A stretch of 5,863 bases of DNA from contig JBBAAG010000119.1 in NCBI GenBank assembly GCA_041658405.1, positions 1 to 5,863 on the forward strand, in the 5' to 3' direction. Origin of the DNA: Elusimicrobiota bacterium (lineage in GTDB: Bacteria > Elusimicrobiota > UBA5214 > JBBAAG01). Position numbers and translations under genes: made by a program. The notes beneath the pieces were generated by a model. It had not been told where the DNA came from. It saw only the letters and a list, made by a program, of their open reading frames with translations, and made no database searches. Below, piece by piece: positions 1 through 5,382 of the stretch; the first letter of the stretch is position 1, and the number at the start of each line of letters is the position of its first letter.

Positions 1-1
1 T

Positions 2-301
2 AGAGTTCTTTTTTATGAAAATGGTAATCCTGCGTCAACGCTATCCGCAGCTGAAGGTAAAGCGGTAAGCGGTAGCGGTAATATCTCTGCCCGGGGTAAT
101 GTTGTGTGGAAGTCTGATGCTGAAGGGATTGCGTTATACACGCCAAACGGTGAGTATGACAGCGTGCGGAACCTCGTCGTATCATCGTCAACCGTAAGAA
201 TTGTGTATCCGGATAAGGAAATTACGGGGGTTGGGTTTGAAGCAACGCCTGATCTTTCAAGAATAGTAATAAAAAATAACCGTGTGGTGATACAAAAATG
301 A
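2..301 (+). CDS. lptC: LptC-like LPS export protein, C-terminal part
   Basis: This is the 3' end of a gene that begins before the window. The frame is open from base 2 and gives 99 residues up to a TGA at 299-301. The only ATG in frame (base 104) is internal and is not taken as the start. The residues match the C-terminal half of LptC (YrbK/DUF1239): a beta-rich stretch with EGIALYTPNGEYD, then VRNLVV, and the near-terminal GVGFEATPDLSR followed by IVIKNNRVVI, which is the typical family ending. LptC is a bitopic inner-membrane protein whose periplasmic beta-jellyroll passes LPS from LptB2FG to LptA; the membrane anchor would lie upstream of the window. Its stop overlaps the start of the lptA-like gene (ATGA), which supports both calls. 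The protein is short and divergent, so the assignment rests on this C-terminal pattern plus the neighbours LptA and LptB. Confidence 0.8.
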   Translation, partial: RVLFYENGNPASTLSAAEGKAVSGSGNISARGNVVWKSDAEGIALYTPNGEYDSVRNLVVSSSTVRIVYPDKEITGVGFEATPDLSRIVIKNNRVVIQK

Positions 302-1269
302 ACAAACAACATGTTAATATTGCGTTGACGTTAACCGCGTTATTGTTTGTATTACTACCCGGCCAATTATTCGGGGATAATGTTAGGGCAGTGATTACTG
401 GTGACAATATGGAAATCCTTGACCGCGGGGCGGTAACAACGTTCCGTGGTACTGTAAAAATGGTGCAGGGAAGCAATGTGTTAACTTCTGATTATATGAA
501 GAACGAAGAACGTAAACGCATGATCCACGCTGCAGGTAATGTTGTGTATGAAAGTACCGGGCTGGCGAATAATAATAGTGTACTCATAAAATCGCAAACC
601 GCAGAGTTTAATACCGCAACTAATTACGGAAAATTTTATCCCGGTGCAGAGATGTTGTACAGTATACGGTCAACTACCATAACAGAAATTATTAATGTAA
701 CAGCTGAAGTTATAGAACTATCATCGGGTAGCGCGTACTCTGAATGCCGGGGGAATGTAAGGATGCTTAGGAGTAGCGACACGGTTACCGGTGATTATAT
801 GAAAACAGATAATGCCAATAATACTCTTACTGTTACAGGGAAGGTGGTATACAAAACACTAACTCCCGGAGGGACTGTTGTGGATATACGTTCTGAAATA
901 CTTACTTACGACGGGAATGTGTCCATCGCGAAGTTCGGGCCCGGAGTTGAACTGTTCTATACCGTTATACGAGGGACTCAGACACAGAACGTTAAAGTAA
1001 CAGCTGAAGATGTATTACTGGATAACGTAACCGCCAAAATTGTTGCTGATAAAAACGTACGTGCTGAATGGCAAACTAATGTTGCTACCGGGCAGAGGAT
1101 GGTGTATACTTCGGCTGATGAACTTATGGTTGTTACAGGTAAACCTGTGATTGAATGGAAAGATGAAAAGGTTGATAGCCGGTACGCTGCGGAAGTTGTG
1201 ACGTTAAACTTCGCACAGGATAAGGTTATGCTCGACAAAAATGTTAATGGCACAGTAGTATTTAAATAA
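298..1269 (+). CDS. lptA: LptA/OstA-like periplasmic LPS-transport protein with internal repeats
   Basis: A 323-residue protein related to LptA (OstA family), which forms the periplasmic bridge carrying LPS from LptC to LptD. Residues 1-26 form a signal peptide: K4, then a hydrophobic run 7-21, with likely cleavage near LFG-D. The mature part is almost all beta-strand pattern and holds three related units: about 33-132, 134-232 and 234-323. The first two each contain a DYMK motif (65-68 and 166-169), a GxVVY motif (80-84 and 181-185) and an FxPGxExxY motif (113-121 and 213-221). Units 2 and 3 share VTAE at 134-137 and 234-237, and unit 3 has GKPVI at 281-285. E. coli LptA is about 185 residues with one OstA domain, so this one is much longer. 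The ATG overlaps the lptC stop, and lptB follows after 20 bases. A gene for an LptD-family protein is not in view. Assignment to the OstA fold is firm; strict orthology to LptA is inferred from context. Confidence 0.82.
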   Translation: MNKQHVNIALTLTALLFVLLPGQLFGDNVRAVITGDNMEILDRGAVTTFRGTVKMVQGSNVLTSDYMKNEERKRMIHAAGNVVYESTGLANNNSVLIKSQTAEFNTATNYGKFYPGAEMLYSIRSTTITEIINVTAEVIELSSGSAYSECRGNVRMLRSSDTVTGDYMKTDNANNTLTVTGKVVYKTLTPGGTVVDIRSEILTYDGNVSIAKFGPGVELFYTVIRGTQTQNVKVTAEDVLLDNVTAKIVADKNVRAEWQTNVATGQRMVYTSADELMVVTGKPVIEWKDEKVDSRYAAEVVTLNFAQDKVMLDKNVNGTVVFK

Positions 1270-1289
1270 AAAGGATTGGGGATAATATT

Positions 1290-2012
1290 ATGAATACGTT
1301 GAAGGCGGAAGGGTTATACAAATCCTACCGCCGTAGGGCGGTTGTTAAAAATGTTAGTGTTGAAGTTAATACCGGCGAAGTAGTGGGTTTACTTGGCCCT
1401 AACGGTGCAGGGAAGACGACATCGTTTTCTATGATTGTAGGGTTAGTGAACCCCGAAAAAGGCAAGGTTATGCTTAACTCTCGGGATATTACGAAGTTAC
1501 CGATGTATAAACGCGCACGCAGCGGGATTGGGTACCTCGCGCAGGAGCCGTCAATATTTCAGTATATGTCAGTAGAAGATAATATTATGGCAATCCTTGA
1601 GACACTAAAGATTTCAGCTAAGGAAAGGAAAACTCGGCTTGATACGTTGATCACAGAGTTTGGGCTTGAGAAAGTTAGGAAACAAAAAGGGTATCAGTTA
1701 TCCGGCGGTGAAAAACGCAGATGCGAGATTGCGCGGGCGTTAGTGATTAACCCCACATTTTTATTGCTTGATGAACCGTTTACCGGGATTGATCCAATTG
1801 CGGTTGATGGGTTACAGGATCTTGTCCGCAGGTTGAAATCACGGGGGCTTGGGATACTTATTACCGATCATAATGTACGTGAAACTTTGGAGATTATTGA
1901 CCGCGCATATATTATTTATCAGGGAGATATTTTGATACAGGGAACCGCGGAGGTCTTATTGAACGACCCGCAGGCACGAAAAATATATCTCGGTGAAAAG
2001 TTTAAAATGTGA
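1290..2012 (+). CDS. lptB: LPS export ABC transporter ATP-binding protein LptB
   Basis: A complete 240-residue ABC ATPase of the LptB length and type. It sits on the cytoplasmic face as a homodimer with LptF and LptG and powers LPS extraction from the inner membrane. All nucleotide-binding elements are present: Walker A GPNGAGKTT at 36-44, Q-loop Q85 in YLAQEPSIF, signature LSGGEKRR at 137-144, Walker B FLLLDEP at 157-163 with catalytic E162, D-loop near 165-168, and switch histidine H194 in ITDHNVRETL. The YLAQEPSIFQYMSVEDNI segment after the Q-loop and the DHNVRETL region are characteristic of LptB rather than of amino-acid or metal importers. It starts 20 bases after the lptA stop with purine-rich sequence (AAGGA, GGGG) upstream. 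Its TGA overlaps the GTG start of smpB. LptF and LptG, the membrane partners, are not in the window. Confidence 0.96.
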   Translation: MNTLKAEGLYKSYRRRAVVKNVSVEVNTGEVVGLLGPNGAGKTTSFSMIVGLVNPEKGKVMLNSRDITKLPMYKRARSGIGYLAQEPSIFQYMSVEDNIMAILETLKISAKERKTRLDTLITEFGLEKVRKQKGYQLSGGEKRRCEIARALVINPTFLLLDEPFTGIDPIAVDGLQDLVRRLKSRGLGILITDHNVRETLEIIDRAYIIYQGDILIQGTAEVLLNDPQARKIYLGEKFKM

Positions 2013-2494
2013 AACCAAAAAGTGTACCTGAAAAAAAACCTATCCTAAAAGTTGTTGCGACCAACCGCAGGGCGTTGCATTTTTATGAGTTAATTGAAAC
2101 TTATGAAACCGGGGTAGAACTTCGCGGGCATGAGGTTAAGTCCTTGCGTGAAGGGCGTGTGGATATGCGTGATGCTTATGCGCGGGTAGAGAACGGCGAA
2201 CTGATAGTATTTGACCTCAATATAACGCCGTATTCCAGTGCGGCAATAAAATGGAAGATTAATCCTTCACGTAAACGACGGTTAATGATGCATAAACAGG
2301 AAATTAGCCGTATCGCCGGTAAGGTTATGCAGAGAGGGTTTACACTGATCCCTCTGGAACTATACTTCTCGCATGGATGGGTTAAGTGTAAACTCGCACT
2401 CGCTAAAGGTAAGAAAACGTTTAACCGCAAGGACCGTATAAAACAACGTATCTCCGACCGTGACCTTTCCCGTGCATTGAAGTACAGAAGATAA
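2009..2494 (+). CDS. smpB: SsrA-binding protein SmpB
   Basis: A complete 161-residue SmpB, the protein partner of tmRNA. It binds the tRNA-like domain of tmRNA and places it in the A site of stalled ribosomes; its C-terminal tail acts in the empty mRNA channel. The OB-fold core is recognisable: ATNRRALHFY at 17-26, ETYETGVEL at 30-38, GHEVKSLREGRVD at 40-52, DAYARVENGEL at 55-65, LMMHKQEI at 92-99 and LALAKGKK at 129-136. The basic tail at 137-161 (FNRKDRIKQRISDRDLSRAL) is complete. The start is a GTG within the lptB stop (GTGA overlap), implying coupled translation; no later ATG would keep the conserved N-terminus. The usual YDKR at the start of the tail is FNRK here. Its RNA partner ssrA lies about 1.6 kb downstream, beyond glpK. 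Confidence 0.97.
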   Translation: MKPKSVPEKKPILKVVATNRRALHFYELIETYETGVELRGHEVKSLREGRVDMRDAYARVENGELIVFDLNITPYSSAAIKWKINPSRKRRLMMHKQEISRIAGKVMQRGFTLIPLELYFSHGWVKCKLALAKGKKTFNRKDRIKQRISDRDLSRALKYRR

Positions 2495-2526
2495 TTGTTG
2501 ATGATATACAGGAGGGAATAATATTT

Positions 2527-4002
2527 ATGAAATACATTATGGCGGTTGACCAGGGTACCACAGGTAGCCGCGCGGTAGTGTATGATGTTAACGGTACGGT
2601 GGTATGCAGCCATTACGAAGAGTTTAAACAATACTTCCCGCAGCCTGGCTGGGTGGAACATAACCCGCGAGAAATCTGGGATAGTGTTAATAACGCAATC
2701 CAGCGCGTGCTTACAAAAGTGCCGCCTGGTAGTATCGCGGGGATTGGGATCACGAACCAGCGGGAAACTACTATCCTGTGGGACCGCAGGACTGGGAAAC
2801 CGTTGTATAACGCAATTGTCTGGCAATGCCGCCGTACGGGTGAACGTTGCGTAAACCTTAAATCCCGAGGGTTTACCGGGATGATCCGCAAAAAAACCGG
2901 GCTTGAGGTTGACGCATATTTCTCAGCAACAAAGATTGAGTGGATCCTTAACCATTTAAAGAAACAAGGGAAGAATGTGGACTACACAAACCTTTGTTTT
3001 GGCACACCGGATACCTGGGTGTTGTACAACCTAACCGGTGGGAAGTGTCACAAAACTGATTATACAAACGCATCACGTACAATGCTTTATAACATCGATA
3101 AACTTCAATGGGATAATGAATTACTAAAACTTTTTGGTGTACCAAAAAATATTTTACCGGAAGTACAACCTTCCTCGTCAATGTTTGGAGTGACCTCCAA
3201 AAACGGGCGTCTACCTGCGGGGATACCTATCTGCGGAATAGCGGGTGACCAGCAGGCAGCGTTATACGGGCAAACATGTTTTTCCCCGGGGACGGTTAAG
3301 AATACATACGGTACCGGCTGTTTTGCGTTGATGAATACCGGCGCTAAACGTGTAATCTCAAAAAAAGGGTTGGTTACCACACTGGGATGTACTTCCGAAC
3401 AAAAAGCTGTGTATGTACTTGAAGGATCGGTGTTTATCTCCGGTGCGGCAATCCAGTGGTTGCGTGATGGGTTAAAAATATTGGAGAAAGCACAGGATGC
3501 GCCAAAGATGGCATTAACCTTAAAAAGTAATGACGGTGTATACTTTGTCCCTGCGTTTGTCGGGTTAGGGACGCCGTACTGGAATTCAGAAGCACGCGGG
3601 ATTATCAGCGGCCTTACCCGCGGGACTACACGTGAACATATTGTCCGTGCAGCTATTGAAGCGTCGTGTTACTCCACAAGAGATGTCATCTCTACAATGG
3701 AACACGAGTCAGGGATTAAGATAAAGAAGTTGAATATTGATGGCGGTGCTGTGGGTGACCCGTTCCTCTGCCAGTTCCAGGCGGATATCCTGGGGATTAA
3801 GGTCGTACGCCCGAAAAACCGTGAACTCACATCACTGGGCACTGCGTTTCTTGCGGGGTTATACCTTAAGTACTGGAAAAACGAGGCTGTGCTGTCAAGG
3901 TTGTGGAAGAAAGACAAAAGTTTTTGTCCTAAGATGAACCGCAAGACTGCGGAGACGTATTATCACGGGTGGAAACACGCAATCGCGCAGGCAGTGGTTT
4001 AG
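2527..4002 (+). CDS. glpK: Glycerol kinase GlpK (FGGY family)
   Basis: A full-length 491-residue cytoplasmic kinase that converts glycerol and ATP to sn-glycerol 3-phosphate. Phosphate-loop DQGTTGSRAVVYD is at 8-20, and the substrate-contact pair R79-E80 is in NQRETT. FGGY signature 1, YFSATKIEWI, is at 131-140. TDYTNASRTMLYNI is at 177-190, and GIAGDQQAALYGQ at 237-249 carries catalytic Asp241. KNTYGTGCFALMNTG is at 258-272, YVLEGSVFISGAAIQWLRDGL at 296-316, and the ATP-site region FVGLGTPYW..ARG plus GLTRGTTREHI at 344-372. These point to glycerol kinase rather than another FGGY sugar kinase. The E. coli fructose-bisphosphate loop (GGKGGTR) and the C-terminal IIA-Glc contact segment are not seen, so those allosteric controls are probably absent. 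The usual PYWD reads PYWN at 350-353. A good Shine-Dalgarno, GGAGGG at 2511-2516, lies 10 bases before the ATG. No glpF or glpD is adjacent; the product may feed phospholipid synthesis. Confidence 0.95.
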   Translation: MKYIMAVDQGTTGSRAVVYDVNGTVVCSHYEEFKQYFPQPGWVEHNPREIWDSVNNAIQRVLTKVPPGSIAGIGITNQRETTILWDRRTGKPLYNAIVWQCRRTGERCVNLKSRGFTGMIRKKTGLEVDAYFSATKIEWILNHLKKQGKNVDYTNLCFGTPDTWVLYNLTGGKCHKTDYTNASRTMLYNIDKLQWDNELLKLFGVPKNILPEVQPSSSMFGVTSKNGRLPAGIPICGIAGDQQAALYGQTCFSPGTVKNTYGTGCFALMNTGAKRVISKKGLVTTLGCTSEQKAVYVLEGSVFISGAAIQWLRDGLKILEKAQDAPKMALTLKSNDGVYFVPAFVGLGTPYWNSEARGIISGLTRGTTREHIVRAAIEASCYSTRDVISTMEHESGIKIKKLNIDGGAVGDPFLCQFQADILGIKVVRPKNRELTSLGTAFLAGLYLKYWKNEAVLSRLWKKDKSFCPKMNRKTAETYYHGWKHAIAQAVV

Positions 4003-4029
4003 TAAGTTGTTAATGAAATATAATAGTCA

Positions 4030-4063
4030 TTGACATTCCAAAATAATGTGCTATTAATATAGT
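4030..4063 (+). promoter_or_regulatory. Probable sigma70-type promoter of ssrA
   Basis: A perfect -35 TTGACA lies at 4030-4035. The -10 is less clear: TATTAA at 4052-4057 (16-base spacer) or ATTAAT at 4053-4058 (17-base spacer) fit the spacing, whereas the better-looking TATAGT at 4058-4063 would need a 22-base spacer. Either way transcription would begin some 25-35 bases before the tmRNA 5' end at 4097, leaving a short leader for RNase P to remove. A perfect TATAAT at 4019-4024 is also present but has no convincing -35 in front of it, so it is a weaker alternative. Confidence 0.6.
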
Positions 4064-4065
4064 AC

Positions 4066-4087
4066 ACACAAAAACAATGTTTTGTGT
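4066..4087. repeat. Inverted repeat just upstream of tmRNA 5' end
   Basis: ACACAAAA at 4066-4073 and TTTTGTGT at 4080-4087 are perfect 8-base inverted arms around a 6-base loop, ending 9 bases before the mature tmRNA. It lies at or just after the predicted ssrA start site. It could be a weak glpK terminator (T-rich sequence follows), part of the tmRNA precursor leader, or an operator. The arms are AT-rich, so the RNA hairpin would be weak. Confidence 0.45.
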
Positions 4088-4096
4088 TTGTTCTTT

Positions 4097-4455
4097 GGGG
4101 GTGTTCTGGATTCGACAGGGATGTTGAAAGTTGGTACGGCACGCCGTGGTTGGTCGAACGGCCACGTTAATCAATCGACCATATTATTTAATTGCTGATT
4201 ATTCTACAGCAAACTACGCGGTCTGTTAAGACTGCGCGTCTTCCGATACGTACCTGACGTAGCGGGTGAGGCGTAAAAATTCGGGTGTAGTGCGGCGCTG
4301 AGAGGAGCATAAGCGCTGTGTGAATTAACTTGATCCTGGTCCTTACATGATTATGCCTGTATAAGCGGGTAAGGACGAGAACAATGTACAGGATACGCGT
4401 TGTAGATGTCTAACTGGACCGTTTCTGGACAGGGGTTCGATTCCCCTCACCTCCA
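4097..4455 (+). ncRNA. ssrA: Transfer-messenger RNA (tmRNA, SsrA)
   Basis: A complete one-piece tmRNA of 359 bases, the RNA half of trans-translation with SmpB. The 5' end GGGGGTG (4097-4103) pairs with CACCTCC (4448-4454) as a 7-bp acceptor stem. G4099 opposite T4452 gives the G3-U pair that alanyl-tRNA synthetase recognises. The hallmark TTCTGGATTCGACAGGG follows the 5' strand. The T arm is AGGGG (4431-4435), loop TTCGATT, CCCCT (4443-4447). A4455 is the discriminator; CCA is not encoded (CTT follows), so it must be added after transcription. Pseudoknot PK1 is clear: CGTGG (4145-4149) with CCACG (4162-4166), and GGTCGA (4152-4157) with TCGACC (4175-4180). Farther on, GTCCTTAC (4339-4346) pairs with GTAAGGAC (4369-4376) in the last pseudoknot area, and GCGCT (4295-4299) with AGCGC (4312-4316). 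SmpB is encoded upstream at 2009-2494. Confidence 0.97.
4194..4229 (+). other. tmRNA tag-peptide reading frame (predicted ADYSTANYAVC)
   Basis: The predicted resume codon GCT (4194-4196) lies 13 bases after the 3' strand of PK1, close to the 11-base spacing in E. coli tmRNA. Read in that frame the tag is ADYSTANYAVC followed by TAA at 4227-4229. The stop sits at the top of a hairpin as in other tmRNAs: ACGCG+GTCT (4216-4224), loop GTTA, then AGAC (4229-4232), a 2-base bulge and CGCGT (4235-4239). Only this frame has a stop in the hairpin loop. The inner NYA matches the common NYALAA ending, but the last residues are Val-Cys instead of Ala-Ala. A later in-frame GCA at 4209 would give only ANYAVC and sits 28 bases from PK1, so it is less likely. 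The frame is well supported; the exact resume codon is inferred. Confidence 0.7.
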
Positions 4456-4509
4456 CTTTATTAATTCTGTAAAAAACATAATTTCTATTAAACTTCATAG
4501 CTATTTCAC

Positions 4510-4538
4510 TTGAAAAACATGTATATTTTTCCTATAAT
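4510..4538 (+). promoter_or_regulatory. Strong sigma70-type promoter
   Basis: TTGAAA at 4510-4515 and TATAAT at 4533-4538 are separated by exactly 17 bases, five of six and six of six matches to consensus. Transcription would start near 4545, about 33 bases before the ATG at 4578. This gives the two-gene accessory unit its own promoter, independent of ssrA. Confidence 0.8.
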
Positions 4539-4545
4539 ATAATTA

Positions 4546-4566
4546 ACGAAAAAACAGTATTTTCGT
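4546..4566. repeat. Inverted repeat between promoter and Shine-Dalgarno
   Basis: ACGAAAA (4546-4552) and TTTTCGT (4560-4566) are perfect 7-base inverted arms with a 7-base loop. The left arm begins at the expected transcription start and the right arm ends immediately before the Shine-Dalgarno AGGAG (4567-4571). It could be a 5'-UTR hairpin stabilising the transcript or tuning access to the ribosome site, or a DNA operator for autoregulation. Confidence 0.55.
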
Positions 4567-4577
4567 AGGAGCATACA

Positions 4578-4787
4578 ATGATAATCAAAACAGCCATAAA
4601 AAACGGGAAAAAGATAATCTACGGTAAGGGTACACCTGCTGAAATTGAAACGTTGAACATAGAAAACGATTTTGATAGTGTACTGGACTGTTTGAATCAA
4701 ATCAGAAAAACTGCTAATAAACTATTCGGCAATCGCAATGTTATCAAACTTAACAAGAGGATATATGGCAAACGACAAGCAGTTTGA
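4578..4787 (+). CDS. Small basic protein of unknown function
   Basis: A 69-residue protein that I do not recognise. Three things support it as real: a consensus promoter at 4510-4538, a Shine-Dalgarno AGGAG at 4567-4571 six bases before the ATG, and a conserved-looking gene overlapping its end. The first 20 residues (IIKTAIKNGKKIIYGKGT) look like a beta-hairpin start. Residues 21-50 (AEIETLNIENDFDSVLDCLNQIRKTANKLF) look helical, with an acidic middle. The last 19 residues are strongly basic. There is no signal peptide or membrane segment. Its stop lies 23 bases inside the following nucleotidyltransferase gene, so translation of the two is probably coupled. The position before an MNT-type protein suggests a partner role, for example the other half of a toxin-antitoxin-like pair, but no HEPN or known antitoxin motif is visible. 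Confidence 0.65.
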   Translation: MIIKTAIKNGKKIIYGKGTPAEIETLNIENDFDSVLDCLNQIRKTANKLFGNRNVIKLNKRIYGKRQAV

Positions 4788-5220
4788 AAACGACTATATT
4801 GATTTTATAAAGCTGCTTAATAAATACGACGTCAAATACTTGGTTATTGGCGCATATGCTGTAATGTATCACACAAAAATTGCCCGGGAAACAAAAGAAA
4901 TCGATTTTTGGATCGAAAAAAGCAGCAAGAACGCTGAACGTTGTGCCAAAGCTATAAAAGAGTTTGCCGGCGGGATAAGAATTAACCCCGAAGACCTACT
5001 TGGACAGAAAGAGATATTCTTTATAGGCGTCGAACCTCACCGGATTGATATTTTTAACAACCAGGGGAAAATGGCTTTTAATGAAGCGTATAAAAACAAA
5101 GTTGATGCCATGTTCAGGGATGTCAAAACGTACTTTGTTGCAAAAACTGACTTACTTGCGTTGAAACGGTATTTTTATCGAAAAGCAGATGTCAAGGATT
5201 TGAAAAGGTTGAGCAAATAG
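4765..5220 (+). CDS. MNT-fold nucleotidyltransferase-like protein (AbiEii/DUF6036 type)
   Basis: A 151-residue protein with the layout of the small standalone nucleotidyltransferases related to AbiEii/DUF6036. In order: an N-terminal helix FIKLLNKYDVKYLVIG (14-29), the GAYAVMYH segment (29-36) in place of the usual GGYAVAYH, RETKEIDFWI (41-50) in place of RxTKDIDIWI, then GVEPHRIDIF (88-97) with third acid D95. FNEAYKNK (105-112) and the C-terminal DLLALKRYFYRKADVKDLKRL (129-149) match the family's DLxxxKR..R.KDL..L ending. Family members transfer nucleotides to RNA or protein and several act as toxins or antitoxins. The first catalytic Asp is Glu here (E45; D47 kept), so activity is uncertain. 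I start at ATG 4765 because AGAGG (4756-4760) stands just before it; an in-frame ATG at 4738 would add nine residues but has no ribosome site. It overlaps the preceding small gene by 23 bases. Confidence 0.78.
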   Translation: MANDKQFENDYIDFIKLLNKYDVKYLVIGAYAVMYHTKIARETKEIDFWIEKSSKNAERCAKAIKEFAGGIRINPEDLLGQKEIFFIGVEPHRIDIFNNQGKMAFNEAYKNKVDAMFRDVKTYFVAKTDLLALKRYFYRKADVKDLKRLSK

Positions 5221-5233
5221 TATCCTGTTCCCT

Positions 5234-5298
5234 AAACCAGGTTCTGATGGAATCTAGTCCCTTCCATTTTTTACTCCGTCGTGAACAATTCCTGGTTT
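5234..5298. repeat. Nested inverted repeats between two units
   Basis: AAACCAGG at 5234-5241 is matched by CCTGGTTT at 5291-5298, enclosing a smaller inverted repeat at 5247-5267. The right outer arm ends on the first T of the downstream -35 box. As RNA the outer arms would close a branched structure; as DNA they could be an operator. An 8-base pair separated by 49 bases could also be chance. Confidence 0.35.
5247..5272 (+). terminator. Possible rho-independent terminator
   Basis: ATGGAA (5247-5252) and TTCCAT (5262-5267) form a 6-bp stem around a 9-base loop, followed by a run of T to 5272. It begins 26 bases after the stop of the nucleotidyltransferase gene. The stem is short and AT-rich, so termination would be weak unless the outer inverted repeat helps. 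Confidence 0.4.
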
Positions 5299-5325
5299 TG
5301 ACGTACCATAAAGATTTTGTAGAAT
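5298..5325 (+). promoter_or_regulatory. Probable promoter of the secreted-protein gene
   Basis: TTGACG (5298-5303) and TAGAAT (5320-5325) each match the sigma70 consensus at five of six positions and are 16 bases apart. The start site would be near 5332, about 50 bases before the GTG at 5383. The -35 touches the end of the upstream inverted repeat. Confidence 0.55.
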
Positions 5326-5382
5326 ATCCTTGTCCGGTCGTATTGTTCTATGTTTTAATTTATAATAACTAGGAGTATTTGC

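Noticed and set aside
2176..2826. A 216-residue open frame on the minus strand across smpB and glpK
   Set aside because: It runs antisense to two strongly conserved genes, has a low-complexity basic composition, and resembles no known protein.
3105..3944. Minus-strand open frames inside glpK
   Set aside because: They are shadows of the conserved glpK frame with no ribosome sites or recognisable motifs.
4019..4024. Perfect TATAAT as the main ssrA promoter
   Set aside because: No acceptable -35 lies 16-18 bases upstream (only GGTTTA/TGGTTT), whereas TTGACA at 4030 is a perfect -35 for a later -10.
4209..4229. GCA at 4209 as the tmRNA resume codon (tag ANYAVC)
   Set aside because: It lies 28 bases after PK1, much farther than usual, and gives a very short tag; GCT 4194 fits better.
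4738..4764. Upstream ATG as the start of the nucleotidyltransferase
   Set aside because: No Shine-Dalgarno precedes it, and family members start close to the FIKLLNKY helix; ATG 4765 has AGAGG in front.
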